A stretch of DNA of 28,694 bases from a bacterium (GTDB lineage Bacteria; Bacillota; Clostridia; Oscillospirales; Oscillospiraceae). This document shows positions 1 to 6,094 of the stretch, piece by piece. The DNA is taken from NCBI GenBank assembly GCA_004560375.1, contig SFVC01000031.1, positions 1-28,694 of the forward strand, written 5' to 3'. Numbering within the stretch: the stretch's first letter is position 1; each line of letters opens with the position of its first letter. The notes under the pieces were generated by a model, which ran no database searches, had not been told where the DNA came from, and worked only from the letters and a program-made list of their open reading frames with translations. The position numbers and the translations under genes were made by a program.

Positions 1-14
1 TTCAAGTTTCTCAT
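1..14 (-). CDS. 5' end of an unidentified minus-strand gene (partial)
   Basis: Only an ATG at position 14 and the codons for Met-Arg-Asn-Leu are visible before the window edge. The start is supported by a strong Shine-Dalgarno sequence (AAGGAGG, plus-strand 25-31) about ten bases upstream. No function can be assigned. Its leader lies in the 15-200 intergenic region. Confidence 0.5.
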
Positions 15-32
15 TGGATTGTTTCCTCCTTA

Positions 33-139
33 CAAAATTTTGACCCGTTCAGAGGCAAAATCCGCCCAAAACCCATGATAGGATGGGCCATCCTCTCATT
101 TGAGAGTTAGAAGTGAAAGAAACAAGGGGAAACAAGGGG
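33..139. other. Intergenic leader with small inverted and direct repeats
   Basis: This gene-free stretch lies upstream of the minus-strand gene that leaves the window. It holds a palindrome CAAAATTTTG (33-42), a 7-bp inverted repeat AGGATGG/CCATCCT (80-86, 88-94), a 5-bp one CTCTC/GAGAG (93-97, 102-106) and a tandem 10-bp duplication around 119-138. I found no convincing promoter and no ORF with a ribosome site. The hairpins could form a leader in the minus-strand transcript, but that is inference. Confidence 0.35.
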
Positions 140-208
140 ACTTTCAGAATGTTTATGGTATGTTTTAACGGGATGCGGCCGCGCACGCACGTTTTTGGCA
201 AACTGTAG

Positions 209-243
209 AAAAAGCCGGGCCGCCGAGAAACACGGCGGCCCGG
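209..243 (-). terminator. Intrinsic terminator of the cytidine deaminase gene
   Basis: An 11-bp perfect GC-rich stem (215-225 with 233-243) with a 7-base loop is followed on the minus strand by a run of T (plus-strand A 209-213). It lies 56 bp beyond the deaminase stop codon and fits rho-independent termination. Confidence 0.85.
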
Positions 244-298
244 TGGAAGTATTTTGGGGTATGTCAGCATGAAGGGCGCGCTTCTGGCCTTTGCGCGG

Positions 299-694
299 TC
301 AGGTTAAGGAGGCCGGCCCGAACCCGTGGGGCAGCAGCTCCTTCAGGGGCAGGGTGACGAACTGCCCGTCCCCCCGGGCCACCAGCACGGTGAGGTTGGG
401 GGCGAACTCATAGAGCATCTGCCGGCAGGCCCCACAGGGCCAGCAGTAGTCCTCCCCCCGGCCCACCACGGCCAGCCGGACGAAATCATCCCGGTGGCCC
501 TCGCTCACCGCCTTCACCAGGGCGGTGCGCTCGGCGCAGATGGTGGAGCCGTAGGCGGCGTTTTCCACGTTGCAGCCGGTGAACACCGTCCCATCGGCGC
601 ACAGCAGGGCGGCCCCCACCGGGAAGCGGGAGTAGGGGACATAGGAGCGGTCCAGCATGGTGAAGGCCAGCTCCACCAGAGCTTGATCGGTCAT
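299..694 (-). CDS. cdd: Cytidine deaminase
   Basis: Pyrimidine salvage enzyme that hydrolytically deaminates cytidine and deoxycytidine to uridine and deoxyuridine in the cytoplasm. The 131-residue product has the length of the homotetrameric class. It shows the zinc site of that class: Cys53-Ala-Glu55 and Pro86-Cys87-Gly-Ala-Cys90, where Glu55 is the catalytic proton shuttle, plus the substrate-binding N-V-E-N stretch at 42-45. The open frame extends upstream to 811, but the ATG at 694 is chosen because AAGGAAGGAG lies just upstream and homology begins there. A TATAAT-like -10 (minus strand, 717-722) precedes it without a clear -35. The gene appears monocistronic, with its own terminator downstream. 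Family assignment is very secure. Confidence 0.95.
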   Translation of the reverse strand: MTDQALVELAFTMLDRSYVPYSRFPVGAALLCADGTVFTGCNVENAAYGSTICAERTALVKAVSEGHRDDFVRLAVVGRGEDYCWPCGACRQMLYEFAPNLTVLVARGDGQFVTLPLKELLPHGFGPASLT

Positions 695-743
695 AAGAAA
701 AACTCCTTCCTTACCTATTATATATAATGTAGTCGGGAAACGG

Positions 744-788
744 GGCGGGGATGGCGGCGGGGATCCGGGCCCTTCCGCCGTTCCCGCC
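744..788. other. GC-rich interrupted inverted repeat upstream of cdd
   Basis: GGCGGG and GGCGG on the left (744-749, 753-757) are matched by CCGCC and CCCGCC on the right (775-788). The 695-872 interval otherwise has no gene. No transcript is known to end here, so the role is unclear. Confidence 0.35.
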
Positions 789-872
789 TCTATTATATCA
801 GATTTTTTCACCGGGGGGAAGGGATTCGGGACGGTCTCCGGATTTGTTCCGGACTTGTTTACATTTTTTCTG

Positions 873-901
873 TTGCAATTCCTGTCGGTTTCTGCTATAC
901 T
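873..901 (+). promoter_or_regulatory. Sigma-A-type promoter of the membrane protein gene
   Basis: TTGCAA (873-878) and TATACT (896-901) are separated by exactly 17 bp, about 110 bp upstream of the start codon in an otherwise T-rich interval. Confidence 0.7.
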
Positions 902-1016
902 GTGATCTGCTTAACGCCGTGGGGCGGATTTTCTCCGGGGCGTCTGCACAGAATAATACCGATGCGGCCGGACAGACCGAGGGTTCGGCGCGACTGAAGA
1001 TAAAGGACGGATGAGA

Positions 1017-1784
1017 ATGTTCGATAAGGGGAAACGGGAACAGCGACACGAGAAGGAGGACGCCGCCTTTAACCGGATGCTCCTCTGGCTGGCGGGGGCC
1101 GTGGTGGTGGAGCTGATCATCCTGCTGGTGAAGCAGGTCTATGTCAATATGATCCTGGGCGTCGGGCTGGCAACGGCGCTGATGTACTTTTTCCAGGTAT
1201 TCACCGTGCTGGGCGCGGTGCTCACCGTGGCCGGGATTGTCTGGGCGGTGATCTGGCGCAAAAAGGGGAAGGGTATTGTCCTGCCCTGTGCCCTGACGGC
1301 TGTGGCGGCGGGCCTGTGGGTTCTGGCTCTGTTTACCTTTACTATGTTCGACGTGGGGCTGAACATCGTGATGATCCTGCCCGCTGTGGCGGCGGTGTTG
1401 ATTGTGATCTTCTTCCTGTACCAGCGGGTGTTCTTCCTCAACGCCCTGGTGTCGGCAGGGGGCCTGCTGGCCCTGTGGCTGCACCGGCAGTACTATGCCA
1501 CCCACGGCAGTTTGATCACAGCACTGTTCGTGGCGGGCTTTGTGGCCCTGGCCGGAGTCCTGGTGCTGACCTTTGTGCTGCGGGCCGGGGACGGCAAGCT
1601 GGGCGGTGTGCGGGTGATGCCCGCGGGCACCAGCTATGTCATCACCTGGATCACCTGCGGGGTGACCGCCCTGACCATGGCGCTGACCCTGATTCTGGGC
1701 GTTTCGGCGGGCCTGTACCTGCTGTTCGCCTTGGCGGGCTGGGTGTTCATCCAGGCGGTGTTCTTCACCGTGAAGCTGATGTAA
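1017..1784 (+). CDS. Hypothetical polytopic membrane protein
   Basis: About 255 residues. A short, charged, Lys/Arg/Glu-rich N-terminus is followed by about seven strongly hydrophobic segments separated by short loops with positive charges, and the protein ends almost directly after the last segment. I recognise no catalytic motif or transporter signature. Two in-frame starts exist: ATG 1011 lies only 3 bp from AAAGGA (1002-1007), whereas ATG 1017 lies 9 bp from it, so 1017 is preferred; 1011 would add two residues. The gene has its own promoter and is convergent with the ZIP transporter across a shared hairpin, so it is probably monocistronic. Function unknown; it could be a small transporter or a sensor-type membrane protein. 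Confidence 0.8.
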   Translation: MFDKGKREQRHEKEDAAFNRMLLWLAGAVVVELIILLVKQVYVNMILGVGLATALMYFFQVFTVLGAVLTVAGIVWAVIWRKKGKGIVLPCALTAVAAGLWVLALFTFTMFDVGLNIVMILPAVAAVLIVIFFLYQRVFFLNALVSAGGLLALWLHRQYYATHGSLITALFVAGFVALAGVLVLTFVLRAGDGKLGGVRVMPAGTSYVITWITCGVTALTMALTLILGVSAGLYLLFALAGWVFIQAVFFTVKLM

Positions 1785-1812
1785 TAACGGTAAGGAAAAA
1801 GAAGAAGGAAAG

Positions 1813-1840
1813 CGGCGGGCTGCCCTCGGGCAGCCCGCCG
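1813..1840. terminator. Shared hairpin terminator between convergent genes
   Basis: A 13-bp perfect inverted repeat (1813-1825 with 1828-1840) lies between the converging membrane-protein and ZIP genes. The minus-strand exit sequence is T-rich (complement of the A-rich 1795-1812), so it should act best for the ZIP transcript. The plus-strand side lacks a good U-tract. Confidence 0.7.
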
Positions 1841-1889
1841 TAAAACGTTTAGGGCAGGGGAAATCGGCGATGTACTCCGGCCCTTGGCC

Positions 1890-2684
1890 TCAATGATGGT
1901 GCCCATGCCCGAAGATCAGCAGCACCCCCAGGGCAAAGCCCACCACCGTGGCCAGCACGGATCCGCGGGACTGCCATTGAGCCGACGCCTCGGGCAGCAG
2001 CTCGGAGAACACTACGTACAGCATGGCGCCTGCCGCCAGGGCCAGGGCGGCGGCCAGGGCGGCGGGGGCCTGGTTGCCCACGAAGTAGCCCAGCAGCGCC
2101 CCCGCCACCGTGGGAAGGCCGGACAGGGCGGCCACGGCGATGGCGCTGAGGGTCTTGGATCCGTCGTGGAGGAGGGGCACGGCGATGCTCATACCCTCGG
2201 GCAGGTTGTGCAGGCCGATGGTAACGGCGGCCAGCACGCTGGCCAGGCAGATCCCCTCCACCGCCACCGTGGCCCCCACCGCCATGCCCACCGGCACGTT
2301 GTGCAAGGCCACCGCCGCCGCCAGCACGATGCCCGCCGTGTGCAGGTCGTGGTGGCCGCAGGCGCAGGCGTGGGGGTGTTCGGCATCCTCGTGGTGGGCG
2401 CTCTTGTCGATCCAGCAGTTCAGCAGATAGGTGATCAAAAAGCCGGCCAACAGCACCGCGGGCACCAGCGGCAGGGGAATGGCGCTCCCCTCCAGAGACT
2501 CCACCGCCCCGGGCACCATGTCCAGCGCCACGATGGACAGCATCAGCCCTGCGGTGAAGCTGAGCAGCAGGCTTGTTCCCCGGGGGGACTCCCGCCGGAT
2601 CAGGGCGGCCAGCACGCCACCCAGCGCCAGCCCGCCGATGCCGGTGGCGGCGGTGAGCAGCACAACAAATAAAACAGGATTCAT
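1890..2684 (-). CDS. ZIP family divalent metal transporter
   Basis: A 264-residue membrane protein of the ZIP (zinc/iron permease) superfamily, which moves divalent metals such as Zn2+ into the cytoplasm. It has about eight hydrophobic segments and the two family-defining metal-binding helices, His128-Asn-Val-Pro-Val-Gly and His159-Asn-Leu-Pro-Glu-Gly. Between the third and fourth segments is a variable loop rich in His, Cys and acidic residues (about 97-115). The C-terminus ends in another His cluster. The ATG at 2684 has AGGAG about 9 bp upstream. A terminator sits in the 100-bp gap to the TauE/SafE half gene upstream, so it may be transcribed separately or by readthrough. Which metal is carried cannot be read from sequence; Zn2+ is the most likely. 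Confidence 0.93.
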   Translation of the reverse strand: MNPVLFVVLLTAATGIGGLALGGVLAALIRRESPRGTSLLLSFTAGLMLSIVALDMVPGAVESLEGSAIPLPLVPAVLLAGFLITYLLNCWIDKSAHHEDAEHPHACACGHHDLHTAGIVLAAAVALHNVPVGMAVGATVAVEGICLASVLAAVTIGLHNLPEGMSIAVPLLHDGSKTLSAIAVAALSGLPTVAGALLGYFVGNQAPAALAAALALAAGAMLYVVFSELLPEASAQWQSRGSVLATVVGFALGVLLIFGHGHHH

Positions 2685-2703
2685 GGATTCGCGCTCCTAT
2701 GAT

Positions 2704-2739
2704 AAAAATAGGCCGGACAGGCCGAGGGGCCCGTCCGGC
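2704..2739 (-). terminator. Terminator between the TauE/SafE half gene and the ZIP gene
   Basis: Stem GCCGGAC/GTCCGGC (2712-2718, 2733-2739) with an inner GGCC/GGCC pairing is followed on the minus strand by a T run (plus-strand A 2704-2708). It lies 46 bp after the permease gene and only a few bases upstream of the ZIP ribosome site. Confidence 0.7.
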
Positions 2740-2784
2740 AGGGACTATCATATCACGACAGGGCGGCAAAGGCAAGGAAAAATA

Positions 2785-3147
2785 TTACTTTTCCTCCCGA
2801 AACAGCTCCCGCAGGCCGATGATCAGCAGAAAGACCCCGAAGCATTTCCGCAGCGCCTCCACGTCCATGGCGGTGGCGGCCCAGGCCGCCAGGGCGGAGC
2901 ACACCAGCCCCGCGCAAATGGCCGGGATCAGGGCCCGCCGCTCCACATAGCCGTTTTTGACGTGGGCGGGGAGGGCGGTGGCGGCGGCGGGGAGGAAGTA
3001 GAGCAGGTTGATCCCCTGGGCCAGGGGCTGAGCCAGCCCGGTGAAGCTGGTCATATAGATCAGCAGCAGGGATCCGCCCCCCACGCCCAGGCCGGACAGC
3101 ACCCCGGTGGCCGCCCCCACCAGGGCGGCGACAAGCCAGTCAAGCAT
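2785..3147 (-). CDS. Half-length TauE/SafE (TSUP) permease, second of a pair
   Basis: A 120-residue membrane protein with about four hydrophobic segments. Full-length TauE/SafE anion exporters have about 250 residues in two homologous halves; this protein matches one half, with the glycine-rich repeat motif near the N-terminus (about 15-30: SGLGVGGGSLLLIY). It follows another half-length permease by 90 bp on the same strand, and both have their own start and ribosome site (here AAAGGGG about 8 bp before ATG 3147). The pair may form a heteromer equivalent to one full exporter for sulfite, sulfonate or similar organic anions. The substrate is not deducible. A terminator follows. Confidence 0.85.
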   Translation of the reverse strand: MLDWLVAALVGAATGVLSGLGVGGGSLLLIYMTSFTGLAQPLAQGINLLYFLPAAATALPAHVKNGYVERRALIPAICAGLVCSALAAWAATAMDVEALRKCFGVFLLIIGLRELFREEK

Positions 3148-3237
3148 CCCGCTTCCCCCTTTCCCAACGGATCGTCATGTCAATTCTCTATAAAACCGTT
3201 TACCTGTTTGATGGGGCCGCAGCCGCCAAGAAAAGTA

Positions 3238-3606
3238 TTACAGCAGGGCCTTCACCCCGCCGTACAGAATCAGCAGGGCAAAGCCCCGGCGCAGCCACAC
3301 CATGGACAGCTTCCGGAACACCTTCCCGCCCACCAGTCCGCCCACCAGCCCGCCGGCCAGATAGGGCAGGGCGGCGGCCAGATCCAGATCCCCCCGGAAC
3401 CAGTAGATCCCGGCGGACAGGGCGCACAGCGGCGCGATGATCGCCACCGACGTGGCGAAGGCCTTCCGCTGATCCAGCCCGCACTTTCCCGCCAGCAGGG
3501 GCACCAGCACCATGCCGCCGCCCCCGCCGAAAAAGCCGTTTACCACCCCGGCGGCCGCCCCTGCCAGGGCGAACCACAGGGGTTTGGAATTCTTCTCGCT
3601 CAACAC
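3238..3606 (-). CDS. Half-length TauE/SafE (TSUP) permease, first of a pair
   Basis: A 122-residue membrane protein with about four hydrophobic segments. Near the N-terminus it has the TauE/SafE glycine-rich motif (NGFFGGGGGMVLVP, about 23-36) and later a conserved K-A-F-A-T-S stretch, which is typical of one repeat of the family. Its start is a GTG at 3606 or the adjacent TTG at 3603; both follow AGGTGA closely and no in-frame ATG is better. It is transcribed first, ahead of the companion half gene, and is divergent from a TetR-family regulator with a palindrome between them. The separate starts and 90-bp gap argue against a recent frameshift in one long gene. Confidence 0.85.
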   Translation of the reverse strand: MLSEKNSKPLWFALAGAAAGVVNGFFGGGGGMVLVPLLAGKCGLDQRKAFATSVAIIAPLCALSAGIYWFRGDLDLAAALPYLAGGLVGGLVGGKVFRKLSMVWLRRGFALLILYGGVKALL

Positions 3607-3719
3607 ATATCACCTGGTTCCAGTATGCCGCCGCCGGGGGCGGACTATGCAAACGGTCTCGTTATTTTCCGCCGAAGAAGGAGGATGGAGATCCAAAGCC
3701 GGTAGACACGGTGAAAAGA

Positions 3720-3743
3720 TTGACAACCGGGGGGAAATGTCAA
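3720..3743. promoter_or_regulatory. Candidate TetR operator palindrome
   Basis: TTGACA (3720-3725) and TGTCAA (3738-3743) form a perfect inverted repeat with 12 bp between the arms. It lies between the divergent TauE/SafE half genes and the TetR gene and just upstream of the TetR promoter. The geometry suits autoregulation and control of the permease pair. The left arm is also a perfect -35 hexamer, but no good -10 sits 17 bp away. Confidence 0.5.
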
Positions 3744-3754
3744 AATTTCGTCTC

Positions 3755-3783
3755 TTGCCTCCAACGGAAAAACCCGGTATAAT
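3755..3783 (+). promoter_or_regulatory. Promoter of the TetR regulator gene
   Basis: TTGCCT (3755-3760), a 17-bp spacer and a perfect TATAAT (3778-3783) end 30 bp before the start codon. Confidence 0.75.
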
Positions 3784-3813
3784 ACATCCCAACAACTGGG
3801 GGGTTGACGAAAA

Positions 3814-4374
3814 ATGCCGAAGTCTACCAAAAATCAGATTATGAACGCCTTAGCGGGGCTGCTTCAGACCAAGCGCCTGGACGACATCACCGTCACGGAA
3901 CTGGTGGAGCGGTGCGGCATCTCCCGGCAGGCGTTTTATTACCACTTTTCCGACCTGTACGGCGTGGTGGACTACGGCATCCAGCAGCTGCTGGACAAGC
4001 TGGGCGTCACCGATCCGGAGCATTGGCGGGAGCCGCTGGAGCAGACGCTGACCCTGCTGCGGGAGAACCGGACGCTGGTGCTCAACGTGTACCGGGCCTA
4101 TGAACGCAGCTATGTGGAGCGCCATGTGCGCCGCTGGGCCACCCCTCTGGTGGAGGCCCGCACCCGGCTGGCCGCCCGGAGGTATCACGTGACGGAGGAT
4201 CAGATCGGCTTCATGACCGAGCTGCTCACCCAGGCGCTGGCCAGCACGGTGCTGAGCTGGGTGGAGCGGGGGATGCCCTCCAGCGTCATCGAGCGGCTGG
4301 ATGACTTTGACATTCTGGTGGGGGGCGCGCTGGACTATACCATGGAGCGCCTGGCCCAGAAAAATGGGAAATAG
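3814..4374 (+). CDS. TetR/AcrR family transcriptional regulator
   Basis: A 186-residue one-component DNA-binding regulator. Residues about 5-50 form the TetR helix-turn-helix, ending in the characteristic recognition-helix region CGISRQAFYYHFSDLYGVVDY. The rest is an alpha-helical ligand-binding and dimerization domain, resembling the TetR subfamily associated with dihydroxyacetone-kinase regulators. The ribosome site is weak (a G-run about 10 bp before ATG 3814). A TATAAT promoter and an inverted repeat lie upstream, and a strong terminator lies downstream. Divergent TauE/SafE half genes and the downstream radical SAM gene are the obvious candidate targets. The ligand is unknown. Confidence 0.9.
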   Translation: MPKSTKNQIMNALAGLLQTKRLDDITVTELVERCGISRQAFYYHFSDLYGVVDYGIQQLLDKLGVTDPEHWREPLEQTLTLLRENRTLVLNVYRAYERSYVERHVRRWATPLVEARTRLAARRYHVTEDQIGFMTELLTQALASTVLSWVERGMPSSVIERLDDFDILVGGALDYTMERLAQKNGK

Positions 4375-4403
4375 CGGGACGATTCGACAAAATTTTACAT
4401 CAA

Positions 4404-4441
4404 CGCGGCCTTGTCAGACTTTTGACAAGGCCGCGTTTTTT
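4404..4441 (+). terminator. Terminator of the TetR gene
   Basis: A 12-bp perfect stem (4404-4415 with 4424-4435), an 8-base loop and six T residues (4436-4441) make a textbook intrinsic terminator. Confidence 0.92.
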
Positions 4442-4473
4442 GTCTATGGAATCTGAAAATGGGAGGGGGTATC

Positions 4474-4554
4474 ATGTCCACAGCGCGGAAAAGGCGGCAG
4501 TTTCATATTACCCTAACAAAACGACAACAAAATGGATACGCAAGGCCATTATGA
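4474..4554 (+). CDS. Possible 26-residue leader ORF upstream of the radical SAM gene
   Basis: A 27-codon frame runs from ATG 4474 to a stop at 4552-4554, preceded by GGGAGGGGG (4461-4469) with a 4-bp gap. The predicted peptide is very basic at its N-terminus (ARKRRQ) and ends GYARPL. It lies between the TetR terminator and the radical SAM gene, 48 bp before that start. It could be a leader peptide, a small protein, or a chance ORF. No recognised precursor-peptide motif is present, so the call is tentative. Confidence 0.3.
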   Translation: MSTARKRRQFHITLTKRQQNGYARPL

Positions 4555-4602
4555 TGAGCCTAAGGGGGAACTCCCCAACCAACAGAAAGGATCGTGTGAC
4601 GT

Positions 4603-5982
4603 ATGAGTATGATGCACAGCGTGAAACGAGCGGGCTTCCGGGCGATGTACGGCTATCTGGACAAGGATCCCGACGCCAATATCCCCAGACTGATGGACTG
4701 GGTGGATCGCTTTGCCGGCAACGGCCCCAACAGCTTCCCCGACCAGCGGGCCGCCTTCCGCAAGGTGATCGAGAATCCGGACAACAACTGGTACAGGCTG
4801 CTCCGATCCATGTGGACGGACGTGGACGATGAGGTGCGTAAGACCTTTTTTGAGAACTTTATGCTCAACGGCAACCTCATCGGCTGGACCATTCAGGAGG
4901 AGGCCCGGGAGCGGTATGGCTGTAACATCCCCTGGGCCATCCTGCTGGATCCCACCTCCGCCTGCAACCTCCACTGCACCGGCTGCTGGGCGGCGGAGTA
5001 CGGCAACAAGCTGAACCTCACCTTCGATGAGATCGACAGCATCATCACCCAGGGCAAGGAGCTGGGGGTATATATCTACATCTACACCGGCGGCGAGCCC
5101 ATGGTGCGGAAGGACGACCTCATCGCCCTGTGCAACAAGCACAGCGACTGCGAATTCCTGTGCTTTACCAATGCCACCCTCATTGACGAGGACTTCGCCG
5201 ATCAGATGCTGCGGGTGAAAAACTTCGTCCCCGCCATCAGCGTGGAGGGCTTTGAGGAGGCCACCGACGGCCGCCGGGGGAACGGCGTGTTCCAGAAGGT
5301 GCGGAAGGCCATGGACATCCTGAAGGCCCGGAAACTGCCCTTCGGCACCTCCTGCTGCTACACCAGCGCCAACCTGGACTCCATCAGCTCGGAGGAGTTT
5401 GTGGACAACCTGGTGGACTGGGGGGCCAAATTCGCCTGGTACTTCCACTATATGCCCGTGGGCAATGACGCCGCCCCGGAGCTGATGCCCTCTCCGGAGC
5501 AGCGGGAGCAGATGTACGACCGCATCCGGGCCTACCGCCAGACCAAGCCCCTGTTCCTCATCGACTTCCAGAACGACGGGGAGTACGTGGGGGGCTGCAT
5601 CGCCGGGGGCCGGCGGTATCTCCACATCAACGCCAACGGGGACGTGGATCCCTGCGTGTTTATCCACTACTCCGACTCCAACATCCGGGAGAAGTCCCTG
5701 CTGGACTGCCTGCGCTCCCCCATGTTTATGGCCTATCACGACGGCCAGCCCTTCAATGAGAACCACTTGAAGCCCTGCCCCATGCTGGAGAACCCGGAGA
5801 AGCTGCGGGAGATGGTAGAGCGCACCGGGGCTAAGTCTACCGACCTCCAGTCCCCGGAGAGCGCGGAGCACTTGTGCGCCAAGTGCGACGGCTACGCCCA
5901 GGCGTGGGATTCCACCGCCCAGCGGCTGTGGAGCTGCGGCGGCGGCTGCGAGGGCTGTGCCCAGCACAAGCAGGCGGGATAA
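4603..5982 (+). CDS. Radical SAM protein with SPASM-like C-terminal cysteines
   Basis: A 459-residue cytoplasmic enzyme expected to cleave S-adenosylmethionine reductively with a [4Fe-4S] cluster. The cluster triad is Cys121-x3-Cys125-x2-Cys128, followed by the SAM-binding GGEP at 163-166. The first ~110 residues form an uncharacterised helical region. The C-terminal third holds more cysteines (GGCIAGG, DPCVF, PCPM, LCAKC and a terminal CGGGCEGC), suggesting auxiliary Fe-S clusters as in SPASM/Twitch proteins. AAAGGA lies 11 bp before ATG 4603. The family is widespread in Clostridia, but I know of no established substrate. It follows a TetR gene and a possible small ORF, so both regulation by TetR and a peptide substrate are possible, neither shown. 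Confidence 0.9.
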   Translation: MSMMHSVKRAGFRAMYGYLDKDPDANIPRLMDWVDRFAGNGPNSFPDQRAAFRKVIENPDNNWYRLLRSMWTDVDDEVRKTFFENFMLNGNLIGWTIQEEARERYGCNIPWAILLDPTSACNLHCTGCWAAEYGNKLNLTFDEIDSIITQGKELGVYIYIYTGGEPMVRKDDLIALCNKHSDCEFLCFTNATLIDEDFADQMLRVKNFVPAISVEGFEEATDGRRGNGVFQKVRKAMDILKARKLPFGTSCCYTSANLDSISSEEFVDNLVDWGAKFAWYFHYMPVGNDAAPELMPSPEQREQMYDRIRAYRQTKPLFLIDFQNDGEYVGGCIAGGRRYLHINANGDVDPCVFIHYSDSNIREKSLLDCLRSPMFMAYHDGQPFNENHLKPCPMLENPEKLREMVERTGAKSTDLQSPESAEHLCAKCDGYAQAWDSTAQRLWSCGGGCEGCAQHKQAG

Positions 5983-5994
5983 GATAAAGACGTG

Positions 5995-6029
5995 CCGGGC
6001 CGAAATTGCCTCTTGCAATTTCGGCCCGG
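5995..6029 (+). terminator. Long hairpin after the radical SAM gene
   Basis: A perfect 15-bp inverted repeat (5995-6009 with 6015-6029) with a 5-base loop lies 12 bp after the stop codon. The downstream tract is poor in T (GTGTTAC), so it may be a weak terminator or an mRNA-stabilising hairpin. Confidence 0.65.
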
Positions 6030-6033
6030 TGTG

Positions 6034-6064
6034 TTACAATGTCCATGACAACTGAATACAGTTG
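6034..6064 (+). promoter_or_regulatory. Candidate promoter and palindromic operator of the ABC operon
   Basis: CAACTG-AATA-CAGTTG (6049-6064) is a perfect inverted repeat located 30 bp before the lipoprotein gene. A TTACAA (6034-6039) could be a -35 with a weak TACAGT -10 (6057-6062) inside the palindrome. A regulator binding here would block transcription. The promoter assignment is weak; the palindrome is certain. Confidence 0.4.
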
Positions 6065-6094
6065 CGAGAAATGCAGTAGAAAGGAAGAAGCAAA

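Noticed and set aside
2785..3606. Two TauE/SafE halves as one gene broken by a frameshift
   Set aside because: A 90-bp noncoding gap with separate ribosome sites and complete repeat motifs in both halves argues for two real genes.
2431..3705. 424-codon plus-strand frame across the TauE/SafE half genes
   Set aside because: No ribosome site, no domains and low-complexity composition. The minus-strand genes have membrane segments and family motifs.
4549..6018. 489-codon open frame on the minus strand across the radical SAM gene
   Set aside because: An antisense shadow caused by high GC. It is repetitive in Val/Gly/His/Gln, and the plus-strand frame has clear enzyme motifs.
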